This document shows positions 1-5,083 of a stretch of DNA of 8,286 nt, piece by piece (positions within the stretch are counted from its first letter, which is position 1; each line of letters opens with the position of its first letter). The notes under the pieces were generated by a model, which was not told the DNA's origin, did not search any database, and was given only the letters and a program-made list of their open reading frames with translations. Both the position numbers and the translations under genes were made by a program. Where the stretch lies: the NCBI GenBank assembly GCA_017456015.1, contig JAFTLL010000016.1, positions 1 to 8,286 of the forward strand, given 5' to 3'. Source of the stretch: Clostridia bacterium. GTDB taxonomy: Bacteria > Bacillota_A > Clostridia > Oscillospirales > Acutalibacteraceae.

Positions 1-1
1 G

Positions 2-379
2 GCTCTTGCAACCGATATTTTAACCAGGTACTGTCATTTGGTACAGCAGCACGCTTACCCTAATTTAAAATCTTTAAGCCGACTGGCGGTAACCTATATG
101 AAGGACCATCTTTCAGACAATCTGACGGTAAAAGGGATTGCGCAAATCTTATCGGTCAATGCCGATTATCTTTCCAACCAATTTCATAAGGAAATGGGCG
201 AAACCTGTATGGCTTTTATCAACCGGGAACGCGTAACCCAGGCTGCCGCACTTTTAAGAAATACCGACCTGCAAATTCAGCAGATTGCCACTATGGTCGG
301 CTATAACAATACAAGCTATTTCGCAAAACAGTTCAAAAAGATTTTCCACCAAAGCCCGCAAACCTACCGGTTGCATTAA
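2..379 (+). CDS. AraC-family transcriptional regulator, C-terminal part (5' end outside window)
   Basis: The frame is open from the left edge, so only the last 125 residues are visible; a TTG at 38 is an internal codon and not a credible start. The visible part is the usual AraC/XylS DNA-binding domain with two helix-turn-helix motifs. The first runs from LTVKGIAQILSVNADYLSNQ. The second contains LQIQQIATMVGYNNTSYF and is followed by the family signature FAKQFKKIFHQSPQTYR just before the stop. The effector or sensor domain lies outside the window, so neither the ligand nor the target is known. The gene converges on the LytTR/DUF3021 operon, with a hairpin starting five bases after its stop. 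Codon use resembles ppdK and dac more than the AT-rich accessory genes. The family call is secure; the function beyond DNA binding is not known. Confidence 0.93.
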   Translation, partial: ALATDILTRYCHLVQQHAYPNLKSLSRLAVTYMKDHLSDNLTVKGIAQILSVNADYLSNQFHKEMGETCMAFINRERVTQAAALLRNTDLQIQQIATMVGYNNTSYFAKQFKKIFHQSPQTYRLH

Positions 380-415
380 AAACCACCCCGATTGCTTTTT
401 CAAGCAATCGGGGTG
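376..415 (-). terminator. Hairpin between convergent genes, T-tract on minus strand
   Basis: A perfect 14-bp stem (384-397 with 402-415) closes a four-base loop. On the minus strand it is followed by GGTTTTTAATG, a good intrinsic terminator for the LytTR/DUF3021 operon. On the plus strand no T-run follows, so it would end the AraC transcript only weakly or act mainly as a 3'-end stabiliser. Unlike the other minus-strand hairpins in the window, it is not preceded by a ppdK-tail copy. Confidence 0.85.
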
Positions 416-444
416 AAATGTGGGAAATCATAAATCAAGAAGGT

Positions 445-861
445 TTATTGCAGTTTTACATTGAGCTTTTTGCTTGCTGTTTTTACCGAAACATAGACGA
501 TTACCCATACTACAAAATACACAACCAAGAAAATTGCGGTAAAAATCAGTAAAACAGTTGGATTAAACGGAATCCAATTGTTTACAAGGTAGCAAGCCGC
601 ATATGCCACATATAGAACAGAAAGGTGGCAAAGAAGTGCCTTTGGAACGCTAAAACTTTCTATCTGGTTAAATACCGATGCCCCCGCCTGAACGAAAGCG
701 AGAAGGTAAATAGAAATAATTGCCACCAGGATTTGTGTTCCGTTGAGTGAAAAATTTTCAACGGTGTTCTGCAAAATGGCATAGATTATGCCGAGCACAA
801 TGGGGCCAAACCCGCCGAAAAGGAGCCCTCTGTGTAAAAAAATCTTCAAATATCTGTTCAT
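445..861 (-). CDS. DUF3021 family membrane protein
   Basis: This 138-residue, very hydrophobic protein has four predicted membrane helices, at about residues 10-31, 43-65, 72-94 and 100-125, and a lysine-rich C-terminal tail (KTASKKLNVKLQ). Size, topology and the N-terminal LHRGLLFGGFGP stretch fit DUF3021, whose members are typically encoded directly after a short LytTR regulator, as here. The ATG lies one base after the upstream TAG stop, and a weak AAAGGAT site sits inside the end of the LytTR gene, so translational coupling is likely. Such membrane partners are thought to control the adjacent LytTR protein, but the biochemical role is unproven. The family assignment comes from recalled features and context. 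Confidence 0.85.
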   Translation of the reverse strand: MNRYLKIFLHRGLLFGGFGPIVLGIIYAILQNTVENFSLNGTQILVAIISIYLLAFVQAGASVFNQIESFSVPKALLCHLSVLYVAYAACYLVNNWIPFNPTVLLIFTAIFLVVYFVVWVIVYVSVKTASKKLNVKLQ

Positions 862-862
862 A

Positions 863-1294
863 CTAAATACCTATCCTTTCTTTGATGAGTTTAAGTTGTC
901 TGCGCGATACATAGTCGATATGGCCGTTTTTGAAGCGAATTTTGAGTGTTCCCGATATAGAAGTGTCAAATCTCTCTATATTTTTAATGTTTGCAAGACA
1001 GGATTGATTGATTTTAACAAAAGTGTCGGGTAGTTTTTCTTGGAGAGAGTACAGCCTTTCTTTAAGAAGATATCGTTCCTTGTCGCAAAGGGCATAAACC
1101 TTATTGCTAATTACACTGATACAGTGAATATCAATAAGATTTAAGTTTGTAATTTCACTGTCCTTGTAGCCAAGAAGTGCGGTTGAGCTTTGCTCTACAA
1201 GTTTCTTTATCTCTTCTACAAGAGCGTTTTTTTCTTTTGCGTAAACCACAACTTTTTCCTCGCAAAAAGAATCAATTATTATCTCACATTTCAC
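863..1294 (-). CDS. LytTR-family DNA-binding transcriptional regulator
   Basis: This 143-residue regulator has a short N-terminal segment followed by a LytTR DNA-binding domain covering about residues 45-140. Family features include the FVKINQSCLANIKNIERF stretch and the C-terminal YVSRRQLKLIKERIG. It has no receiver domain, so it is not a classic two-component regulator; it belongs to the short LytTR proteins paired with DUF3021. I start it at the GTG at 1292-1294, because AAAAGGAGAT ends eight bases upstream and the protein then begins with the expected (M)KCEIIID strand. An upstream in-frame ATG at 1345 overlaps the -35 box and would add 17 residues of unlikely sequence. The protein probably binds DNA and may regulate its own operon. 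Confidence 0.9.
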   Translation of the reverse strand: MKCEIIIDSFCEEKVVVYAKEKNALVEEIKKLVEQSSTALLGYKDSEITNLNLIDIHCISVISNKVYALCDKERYLLKERLYSLQEKLPDTFVKINQSCLANIKNIERFDTSISGTLKIRFKNGHIDYVSRRQLKLIKERIGI

Positions 1295-1302
1295 TTGATC
1301 AT

Positions 1303-1309
1303 CTCCTTT
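1303..1309 (-). promoter_or_regulatory. Ribosome binding site that sets the LytTR GTG start
   Basis: AAGGAGA on the minus strand lies eight bases before the GTG at 1294. No comparable site precedes the upstream ATG at 1345, so the GTG is the supported start. Confidence 0.8.
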
Positions 1310-1316
1310 TGCACAT

Positions 1317-1345
1317 ATCTTACACCATGCAAAAACCTTTTTCAA
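1317..1345 (-). promoter_or_regulatory. Sigma-A-type promoter of the LytTR-DUF3021 operon
   Basis: On the minus strand, TTGAAA (1345-1340) and TAAGAT (1322-1317) are separated by exactly 17 bases. Transcription would begin near 1310, giving a leader of only about 15 bases that is almost entirely the Shine-Dalgarno sequence. Confidence 0.75.
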
Positions 1346-1384
1346 GGCATTTTAAGCATTCGGTCAAAAAACATTACTAAATGG

Positions 1385-1414
1385 AAAAATCCCCACCGAA
1401 AACTCGGTGGGGAT
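1385..1414 (-). terminator. Intrinsic terminator of the Cys-rich gene
   Basis: An 11-bp stem (1389-1399 with 1404-1414; CCCCACCGA and complement) is followed on the minus strand by TTTTT. The stem is almost identical to the one at 3140-3164, and both belong to the repeated ppdK-tail module. Confidence 0.9.
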
Positions 1415-1490
1415 GATTTGGTTTATAAAACGAAATTGTTACATAATTCTTAGATGCTGCCTGTGCAGCAGTACGTAAATGAGGAAATTT
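1385..1490 (-). repeat. ppdK-3'-end/terminator module, copy A (most diverged)
   Basis: Read on the minus strand it has the lead-in AATTTCCTCATTT, then GCTGC-ACAG-GCAGC, a degraded ppdK tail ending GTAA, the spacer TTTTATAAACCAAATCATCC and the hairpin. Relative to the ppdK tail it carries a small gap and several substitutions, but GCCTGTGC (plus strand 1459-1466) is intact. The lead-in and the ACAG-centred palindrome lie inside the 3' end of the Cys-rich gene. Confidence 0.65.
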
Positions 1491-1665
1491 TTAGTGCCAT
1501 ATCCCTTAAAAGTTTCTCTTTCATGTTATTTAAAGTATCTTCTTTAACATTAATATATATACAATCTACGCAGTTTCCCTGTATATCAAGCTGTACGCTT
1601 TTCAAAATACAATTTCTTTGTTTTTGATATATGCAAAATGTATTTTCGCAAAATAACCCAGTCAT
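1450..1665 (-). CDS. Small cysteine-patterned protein, unknown function
   Basis: This 71-residue protein carries the pattern C-x4-C-x7-C-x12-C-x2-C (Cys6, 11, 19, 32, 35) in its N-terminal half, followed by a charged helix (KEDTLNNMKEKLLRDMALKI) and a C-terminal YCCTGSI. There is no signal peptide or membrane helix. The spaced cysteines suggest a small metal-binding or disulfide module; zinc is the obvious guess but is not shown. The ATG at 1665 has a good ribosome site, GAGGTGATTTT, and a near-consensus promoter. The last ten or so codons lie in the repeated ppdK-tail module, read in a frame other than the ppdK frame, so the C-terminus may have been acquired when the module was joined. It is divergent from the Cro/CI-type gene. 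Confidence 0.7.
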   Translation of the reverse strand: MTGLFCENTFCIYQKQRNCILKSVQLDIQGNCVDCIYINVKEDTLNNMKEKLLRDMALKISSFTYCCTGSI

Positions 1666-1683
1666 AAAATCACCTCGAAAAGA

Positions 1684-1712
1684 ATTTTAACACAAATTAT
1701 CTCAAATATCAA
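1684..1712 (-). promoter_or_regulatory. Sigma-A-type promoter of the Cys-rich gene
   Basis: On the minus strand, TTGATA (1712-1707) and TAAAAT (1689-1684) are separated by 17 bases. The expected start near 1677 lies just before the ribosome site GAGGTG. Confidence 0.78.
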
Positions 1713-1731
1713 GTACGCGAAGTATTTTAAA

Positions 1732-1760
1732 TCGGCATTTACCTATACTTATCATAGAAT
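1732..1760 (+). promoter_or_regulatory. Possible promoter of the Cro/CI-type gene
   Basis: TCGGCA and TAGAAT are separated by 17 bases. The match is moderate, and the overlapping TATACT (1744) and TATCAT (1750) are rivals. An imperfect dyad, CTAT-N7-ATAG (1743-1757), covers the -10 region and could be an operator for the encoded regulator. Confidence 0.35.
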
Positions 1761-1779
1761 TATCGAGTAAATGAAGTAC

Positions 1780-1786
1780 AAGGTGA
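1780..1786 (+). promoter_or_regulatory. Ribosome binding site that sets the Cro/CI-type start
   Basis: AAGGTGA lies five bases before the ATG at 1792. The earlier in-frame ATG at 1771 has no such site, which favours the later start. Confidence 0.7.
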
Positions 1787-1791
1787 TAATA

Positions 1792-2034
1792 ATGAAATTA
1801 AATGAAGCCGTCGCGTACAGAATAAAGGAGCTTTGCAAAGAGCGCGGAATAACACAGTATCAATTACATTTAAAAACGGGTGTTCCGCAGTCAACGCTAA
1901 GCACAATTATGAAATGTTCCTACCCCAGTATGAAGCTTAGAATAATATACGAAATTTGTGACGGCTTGGAAATAAGTCTTGAAGACTTTTTCGCTTCGGA
2001 TATATTCAAACGCGAAAATATAGAGGAATGTTAA
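1792..2034 (+). CDS. Cro/CI-type (XRE) helix-turn-helix transcriptional regulator
   Basis: This 80-residue protein is almost entirely one HTH_3 domain. Helices 2 and 3 are visible in ERGITQYQLHLKTGVPQSTL, followed by STIMKCSYPSMKLRIIYEICDGLEISLEDFF, typical of single-domain XRE regulators in Clostridia. I take the ATG at 1792, which has AAGGTGA upstream, rather than the ATG at 1771; the protein then starts MKLNEAVAYRIKELCKE. It is the only plus-strand gene in the accessory stretch. It is divergent from the Cys-rich gene, with about 125 bases holding the promoters of both, so regulation of that neighbour and of itself is plausible. There is no effector domain. The hairpin beginning six bases after its stop serves both strands. 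Whether it is a phage-type repressor or a chromosomal regulator cannot be told. Confidence 0.9.
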   Translation: MKLNEAVAYRIKELCKERGITQYQLHLKTGVPQSTLSTIMKCSYPSMKLRIIYEICDGLEISLEDFFASDIFKRENIEEC

Positions 2035-2039
2035 ACAGC

Positions 2040-2076
2040 AAAAATCCGCCCGAGGAATCGGGCGGATAATTTTTGT
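2040..2076. terminator. Bidirectional intrinsic terminator
   Basis: A perfect 10-bp GC-rich stem (2044-2053 with 2058-2067) is followed by AATTTTTG on the plus strand and by TTTTTG on the minus strand. It ends the Cro/CI-type gene on one side and the LRR gene on the other. It is the hairpin part of ppdK-tail module copy B. Confidence 0.9.
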
Positions 2077-2145
2077 TTTAGGTTATGACTTATTTCATAT
2101 CCTTAATTGCAGCCTGTGCTGCTATCACCAAAAGAGGGAAATTAT
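2040..2145 (-). repeat. ppdK-3'-end/terminator module, copy B (best preserved)
   Basis: Positions 2090-2119 match ppdK 5084-5113 at 28 of 30 bases by eye. On the minus strand this reads VIAAQAAIKDMK-stop, against LAAAQAAIKDMK-stop at the true ppdK end. Upstream on that strand is the lead-in AATTTCCCTCTTTTGGTGAT, shared with copy C but absent from ppdK. Downstream are the AT-rich spacer ending ATTATCC and the hairpin. The module begins at the LRR stop codon. Confidence 0.85.
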
Positions 2146-3074
2146 TTTATTATCTTGTGTTGTGGATATATTTCTTTAATATGTTTGGTTAATTCTTTAT
2201 GTGTATCATAAAAACTTATATAAGTATTCCTATCAAAAGCCATCGCACCAATTTCTTCTAAACTTTGGGGAAGTTCCACTTCTTTTAGGTTGGTGCAATC
2301 TTCAAATGCAGATATACAAATATGTTTTAAACCGTTGTTAAAAACAATTTTTTTCAAGTTAACACAATTTGAAAAAGCATATGTCCAGATACCTCGAAGC
2401 GAGGAAGGGCATATAACAGTTTCAATATTTTCGTTATCACAAAATACTTGATGAGAAACATGTACAATTCCTTCGGGAATTTTTACTTTTTTCTCTTTGC
2501 CGTTATATTTTAAAAGTTGGCCATTTATCACAATAAAATCTTCGGTAAATTGTTCGAACCATTTTGTTCCTTCGAAAGATATTGGCGAAATCCACATTTC
2601 AGGATTTCCAAACACAACATTTTCTAACTCTTTACAATTTTGGAAAGCACTTCTACCTATATAATTTAACGAAGTTGGAAAAATAACGGTTTTTAATGTT
2701 AAACATCCATATAAAACGCGTTCTTTGATACACTCGACGCCTTCCTCAAAAACTATCGTTTCCAAATATGAGCAATTTGAAAAACACATATCATCTATAA
2801 TTTTATAGTCGCCACTAACAGTTATTTTTTGTTCTTTGGTTAAGATTTTTTTGATTGCAGAAATCTCATAAGCATCCGTTGTTATAATTGCTTGATTTCC
2901 AGACAATTCAAATGCTTCAAAAACAGTTTTTTCTATTAGCATTCTACTTTTAAAATCATATTCATCATTGTTAATTTCTAATTTGGATAGAATATTTTCA
3001 TATATTGAAGGGGCAGAAAGTTTAATATATTCAAGTTTGGATTTACTATCGTTCAGTATGAACATTTTTTTCAT
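2142..3074 (-). CDS. BspA-like leucine-rich repeat protein (LRR_5), cytoplasmic
   Basis: This 310-residue protein has a roughly 90-residue N-terminal region of unknown type followed by repeats of the LRR_5/BspA kind. Examples are CSYLETIVFEEGVECI, CLTLKTVIFPTSLNYIGRSA, CKELENVVF, ENIETVICPSSLRGI, CVNLKKIVFNNGLKHI and CTNLKEVELPQSLEEIGAMA. BspA proteins are usually exported, but this one starts MKKMFILNDSKSKLEYIKL with no signal peptide, anchor or LPXTG, so it is probably intracellular. I start it at the ATG at 3072-3074 behind GAGGTGAGG; the in-frame ATG at 3134 overlaps the promoter and lies next to the upstream terminator. The role is unknown; LRR arrays usually mediate protein binding. It is AT-rich and is a single-gene unit closed by module copy B at its stop codon. 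Confidence 0.85.
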   Translation of the reverse strand: MKKMFILNDSKSKLEYIKLSAPSIYENILSKLEINNDEYDFKSRMLIEKTVFEAFELSGNQAIITTDAYEISAIKKILTKEQKITVSGDYKIIDDMCFSNCSYLETIVFEEGVECIKERVLYGCLTLKTVIFPTSLNYIGRSAFQNCKELENVVFGNPEMWISPISFEGTKWFEQFTEDFIVINGQLLKYNGKEKKVKIPEGIVHVSHQVFCDNENIETVICPSSLRGIWTYAFSNCVNLKKIVFNNGLKHICISAFEDCTNLKEVELPQSLEEIGAMAFDRNTYISFYDTHKELTKHIKEIYPQHKIIK

Positions 3075-3094
3075 TTTCCTCACCTCTTTAATAC

Positions 3095-3103
3095 AGTATA
3101 GCA
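3095..3103 (-). promoter_or_regulatory. Extended -10 promoter of the LRR gene
   Basis: On the minus strand TGC-TATACT (3103-3095) forms an extended -10. A recognisable -35 is lacking at 17 bases (TTTTTA). The start would be near 3088, about 14 bases before the ATG at 3074, with GAGGTGAGG in the leader. Confidence 0.6.
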
Positions 3104-3134
3104 TATTTTGTGTCCAATAAAAAGTACTTTGCAT

Positions 3135-3164
3135 AAAAAATCCCCACCGATTTTCAGTGGGGAT
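3135..3164 (-). terminator. Intrinsic terminator of the acyltransferase gene
   Basis: An 11-bp stem (3140-3150 with 3154-3164) is followed on the minus strand by TTTTTT. One base pair is a G-U wobble in minus-strand RNA but a C-A mismatch in plus-strand RNA, so the hairpin is built for minus-strand transcription. Confidence 0.9.
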
Positions 3165-3245
3165 AAGTTTGTTTTATAAAGTCAGCAATTATTTGCTTTC
3201 TTTGATAGCAGCCTATGGTGCTATCAGCAAAAAGGGGGGAATTAG
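3135..3245 (-). repeat. ppdK-3'-end/terminator module, copy C
   Basis: Positions 3189-3218 match the ppdK end (5084-5113) at about 24 of 30 bases. It has lost the coding frame through a TAG (minus strand LIAP-stop-AAIKESK-stop). The lead-in AATTCCCCCCTTTTTGCTGA is close to that of copy B, and the spacer TTTATAAAACAAACTTATCC leads into the hairpin. It starts about 15 bases after the acyltransferase stop. Confidence 0.8.
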
Positions 3246-3259
3246 TTGTTAGCTGACAA

Positions 3260-4297
3260 TCAGGATTTTTGACGCGCCCTACCTTTTATATTTCTTAGTA
3301 TATCCACAATCATTTTGAAAATCATCGATAGGGCCACTGACAAAACAAAAACAACAAAAGGTTTTGTGTTAATCCATAACACAGAATCTCCCCAATGTGT
3401 GACTCGGGAAATAATAGTTTCCAATGTTCCACCTATGGCCACATGGAAAACATATATATAAGTGCTGAGCGTAGAAACAGTAAAGATAAAATCTGAGTAT
3501 TTTTTATCGCCATACTTCATTGCGAATACAATAAGAGCAAACACAATCAAGGGTGTGCCTAAATAAGCAATATGTGGTTTAAAGAACAATACAGATAAAA
3601 CTGTTTCCAGAATTCCTGCAAACAACAGCGCATATGGCCATATATTTGGAATCTTTATAAGTTTGCTTTGATTTTTTTTAAGTAGCATACCCATAGAAAA
3701 AAACGGCAGTCCAATAAAGATAAAATTTGGTAAAATTCCGCTATTGCTTTCGATAGCGAAAAAGCCTAAAACCTCTCCAACCAACAAACGAAACGCCAAT
3801 AAACAAAGAGATATAAACATCAAAACACCATCTGAGGTCTTCAACTTTTTAATAACATAGAAAATCAAATAACAATATACCAAGGCAGGTAAAAACCACA
3901 AATGTGCAGCAGATATGGTTGTATTATATATCAGAAAATTAAAAATTGTTTCTACGCGCAAATAAGTAGTAACATATTCTATGATACCCGAAGCTCGACC
4001 AAGTAACATTTCTCTGGCTGCTCCATATACAAAATATAACAAAAAAGAAAGAAGATAAATCTTTAAAATATGTTTAGCTTTTTCTATCATCGTTGTGTGA
4101 ATTTTCCCATAGGCAAAGAAACCAGAAATTGTAAAAAAGAACGGAACTGCAAAACGTGCAACAGCTTTAACAACAATGCCTACTTCTCCCGAAAACATAT
4201 AATGAATACATATTACAGAAAACGCGGCAATCACTTTTATAATATCCAAGGTTACATTCCGCTTATTCAAAGAATCCTGTTGAACAAAAAGGTTCAT
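3260..4297 (-). CDS. Membrane acyltransferase, Acyl_transf_3 family
   Basis: This 345-residue integral membrane protein has about ten hydrophobic helices. The N-terminus carries the family pattern R-x3-LD-x2-K-x2-A-x6-H (RNVTLDIIKVIAAFSVICIH), placing the expected catalytic His at residue 32. ARFAVPFFFTISGFF follows, the typical second-helix motif of O-acyltransferases such as WecH and OatA without its SGNH domain. Members transfer acyl groups, often acetyl, to sugars of envelope polysaccharides, exopolysaccharides or antibiotics; the acceptor here cannot be deduced. The start is secure: ATG at 4297 with AAAGGAGG eight bases before it, and a near-consensus promoter. The gene stands alone, with terminators on both sides and no neighbouring glycan synthesis genes, and it is AT-rich compared with ppdK, consistent with acquisition. 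Confidence 0.88.
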   Translation of the reverse strand: MNLFVQQDSLNKRNVTLDIIKVIAAFSVICIHYMFSGEVGIVVKAVARFAVPFFFTISGFFAYGKIHTTMIEKAKHILKIYLLSFLLYFVYGAAREMLLGRASGIIEYVTTYLRVETIFNFLIYNTTISAAHLWFLPALVYCYLIFYVIKKLKTSDGVLMFISLCLLAFRLLVGEVLGFFAIESNSGILPNFIFIGLPFFSMGMLLKKNQSKLIKIPNIWPYALLFAGILETVLSVLFFKPHIAYLGTPLIVFALIVFAMKYGDKKYSDFIFTVSTLSTYIYVFHVAIGGTLETIISRVTHWGDSVLWINTKPFVVFVLSVALSMIFKMIVDILRNIKGRARQKS

Positions 4298-4333
4298 AGG
4301 TATTCCTCCTTTTGAGTTGAAATGTTATTTTTT

Positions 4334-4362
4334 ATTATAACACAATAAAAAATAAAACGCAA
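4334..4362 (-). promoter_or_regulatory. Strong sigma-A-type promoter of the acyltransferase gene
   Basis: On the minus strand TTGCGT (4362-4357), a 17-base spacer and a perfect TATAAT (4339-4334) preceded by TGT (extended -10) are seen. The start falls near 4327, leaving about a 29-base leader with AAAGGAGG. Confidence 0.82.
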
Positions 4363-4369
4363 TAAACGG

Positions 4370-4400
4370 AAAAACCCTCTGCCGATTTTTCGGCAGAGGG
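4370..4400 (-). terminator. Intrinsic terminator, probably the original ppdK terminator
   Basis: A perfect 11-bp stem (4375-4385 with 4390-4400; CCCTCTGCCGA) is followed on the minus strand by TTTTT. The bases before it (TTATAAATCAAAATTATCC) match the spacer of the repeated ppdK-tail modules, so it appears to be the hairpin of the native ppdK 3' module, now about 680 bases from the ppdK stop. Confidence 0.85.
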
Positions 4401-4697
4401 ATAATTTTGATTTATAATGTTACAGGACAAACCTTTTTATCGTCAAAGGGACAAATTTTTTTATCCTCGTTTTTCTCTTTTTTTCCTCGTTTTGACCCGC
4501 CCTTTTTCTTCCTCTTTTTCTCCAACTTTCTCTCCGTACCCCTCATCATCGGGTCAACTTTTATGAGACTTGCGGAGTGCAATTTGGAAATTAAGAGGCT
4601 CCTTTTTTCTCTCTCTTTTTCTCGCACTTTCGGGTTAAGAGAGAACTAACAGGAAAGAATGGGTTAACAAAGATAAAGGATGAAAGAAATGGAAAGA

Positions 4698-4725
4698 CGC
4701 TGAAATTAGCGTAGCTTTCTCAGCG
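4698..4725. other. Imperfect hairpin inside the non-coding element
   Basis: CGCTGA pairs with TCAGCG, continued by AA with TT and AGC with GCT around a GTA loop, with small bulges. No T-run follows on either strand, so it is not an obvious terminator. Confidence 0.45.
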
Positions 4726-4763
4726 CAAAAACCCCCATTTTATGCGGTTTTATTGAGGTTTGC

Positions 4764-4935
4764 CAGTGCATTAGCAAATTATGATGCAACTTAGGGAAAG
4801 AGGGATAAAGAGGGAAAGAAAGAGATTGCTGATGGATTCCCAGTGCATTTAGAGTTGTCAGTGCACCCAAAAGTTCTGCAATTTTGTAAATCAATGTTTT
4901 AATGTGCTGCTAGTGCAATTAGTCCTGTCAGTGCA
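4764..4935. repeat. Three spaced 25-bp AGTGCA repeats
   Basis: Copies lie at 4764-4788, 4841-4865 and 4911-4935. Each begins AGTGCA after one base and ends TGCA at base 25; the last two share AGTGCA, TTAG and TGTCAGTGCA and are exactly 70 bases apart. An isolated AGTGCAATT also occurs at 4576-4584. They could be protein-binding sites or part of the element's fold. Confidence 0.6.
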
Positions 4936-4936
4936 T

Positions 4937-4973
4937 AAAAAAAGACCCTGCATACCCGAAGGTATACAAGGTC
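4937..4973 (-). terminator. Intrinsic terminator after ppdK
   Basis: A 13-bp stem (4944-4956 with 4961-4973) is capped on the minus strand by a C-UUCG-G tetraloop and followed by TTTTTTT. Two positions are G-U wobbles only in minus-strand RNA (C-A mismatches on plus), showing that it works for the ppdK direction, about 110 bases beyond the ppdK stop. It lies inside the candidate element. Confidence 0.92.
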
Positions 4974-5083
4974 ATTTTTCACGTTATTATCTTGTTTTTT
5001 CTTTTTTATCTCACGCTAAAAAAGTTTGTCCTTTTTGAAGGTGGTGAGGATAAAAAGGGTTATACAAGAACAATGAAATTAAA

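Larger units (their letters stand above)
4425..5059. mobile_element. Non-coding insertion-like element with inverted-repeat ends (MITE-like candidate)
   Basis: The left end GGACAAACCTTTTTATCGT (4425-4443) recurs inverted at 5013-5031 with 17 of 19 matches. A second left copy, GGACAAATTTTTTTATCC (4449-4466), and a further right match, CCCTTTTTATCC (minus strand 5059-5048), make the ends nested. Inside are a pyrimidine-rich block (about 4430-4640), purine-rich blocks (4630-4700 and 4790-4825), a hairpin (4698-4725), repeated AGTGCA sites and a terminator. Open frames inside it (for example minus 4412-4627 and 4706-4894) are low-complexity or repeat-derived and have no convincing ribosome site. 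GTTA stands just outside both ends (4419-4422 and 5059-5062), a possible but weak target duplication. No transposase is present, so it would need help in trans. It could also be a long regulatory region. Confidence 0.45.

Noticed and set aside
1177..1453. Plus-strand open frames opposite the LytTR gene
   Set aside because: They are low-complexity shadows running through the promoter and terminator and have no ribosome site.
2090..2145. A truncated second ppdK gene (pseudogene)
   Set aside because: Only the last ~10 codons match, and the sequence upstream of them is a lead-in shared by the other module copies, not ppdK; it is a repeat, not a decayed gene.
4412..4894. Short open frames on the minus strand (a Lys/Arg/Glu-rich one and one containing the AGTGCA repeats)
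   Set aside because: The first is low complexity from a pyrimidine-rich tract, and the second is made of the 25-bp repeats and a hairpin; neither has a supported ribosome site.
4425..5031. A complete insertion sequence
   Set aside because: The segment is about 640 bp with no transposase-like frame on either strand; at most it is a non-autonomous element.
4425..5059. CRISPR array suggested by the spaced repeats
   Set aside because: Only three imperfect 25-bp copies with unequal spacing (77 and 70) are present, with no cas genes and no uniform spacers.
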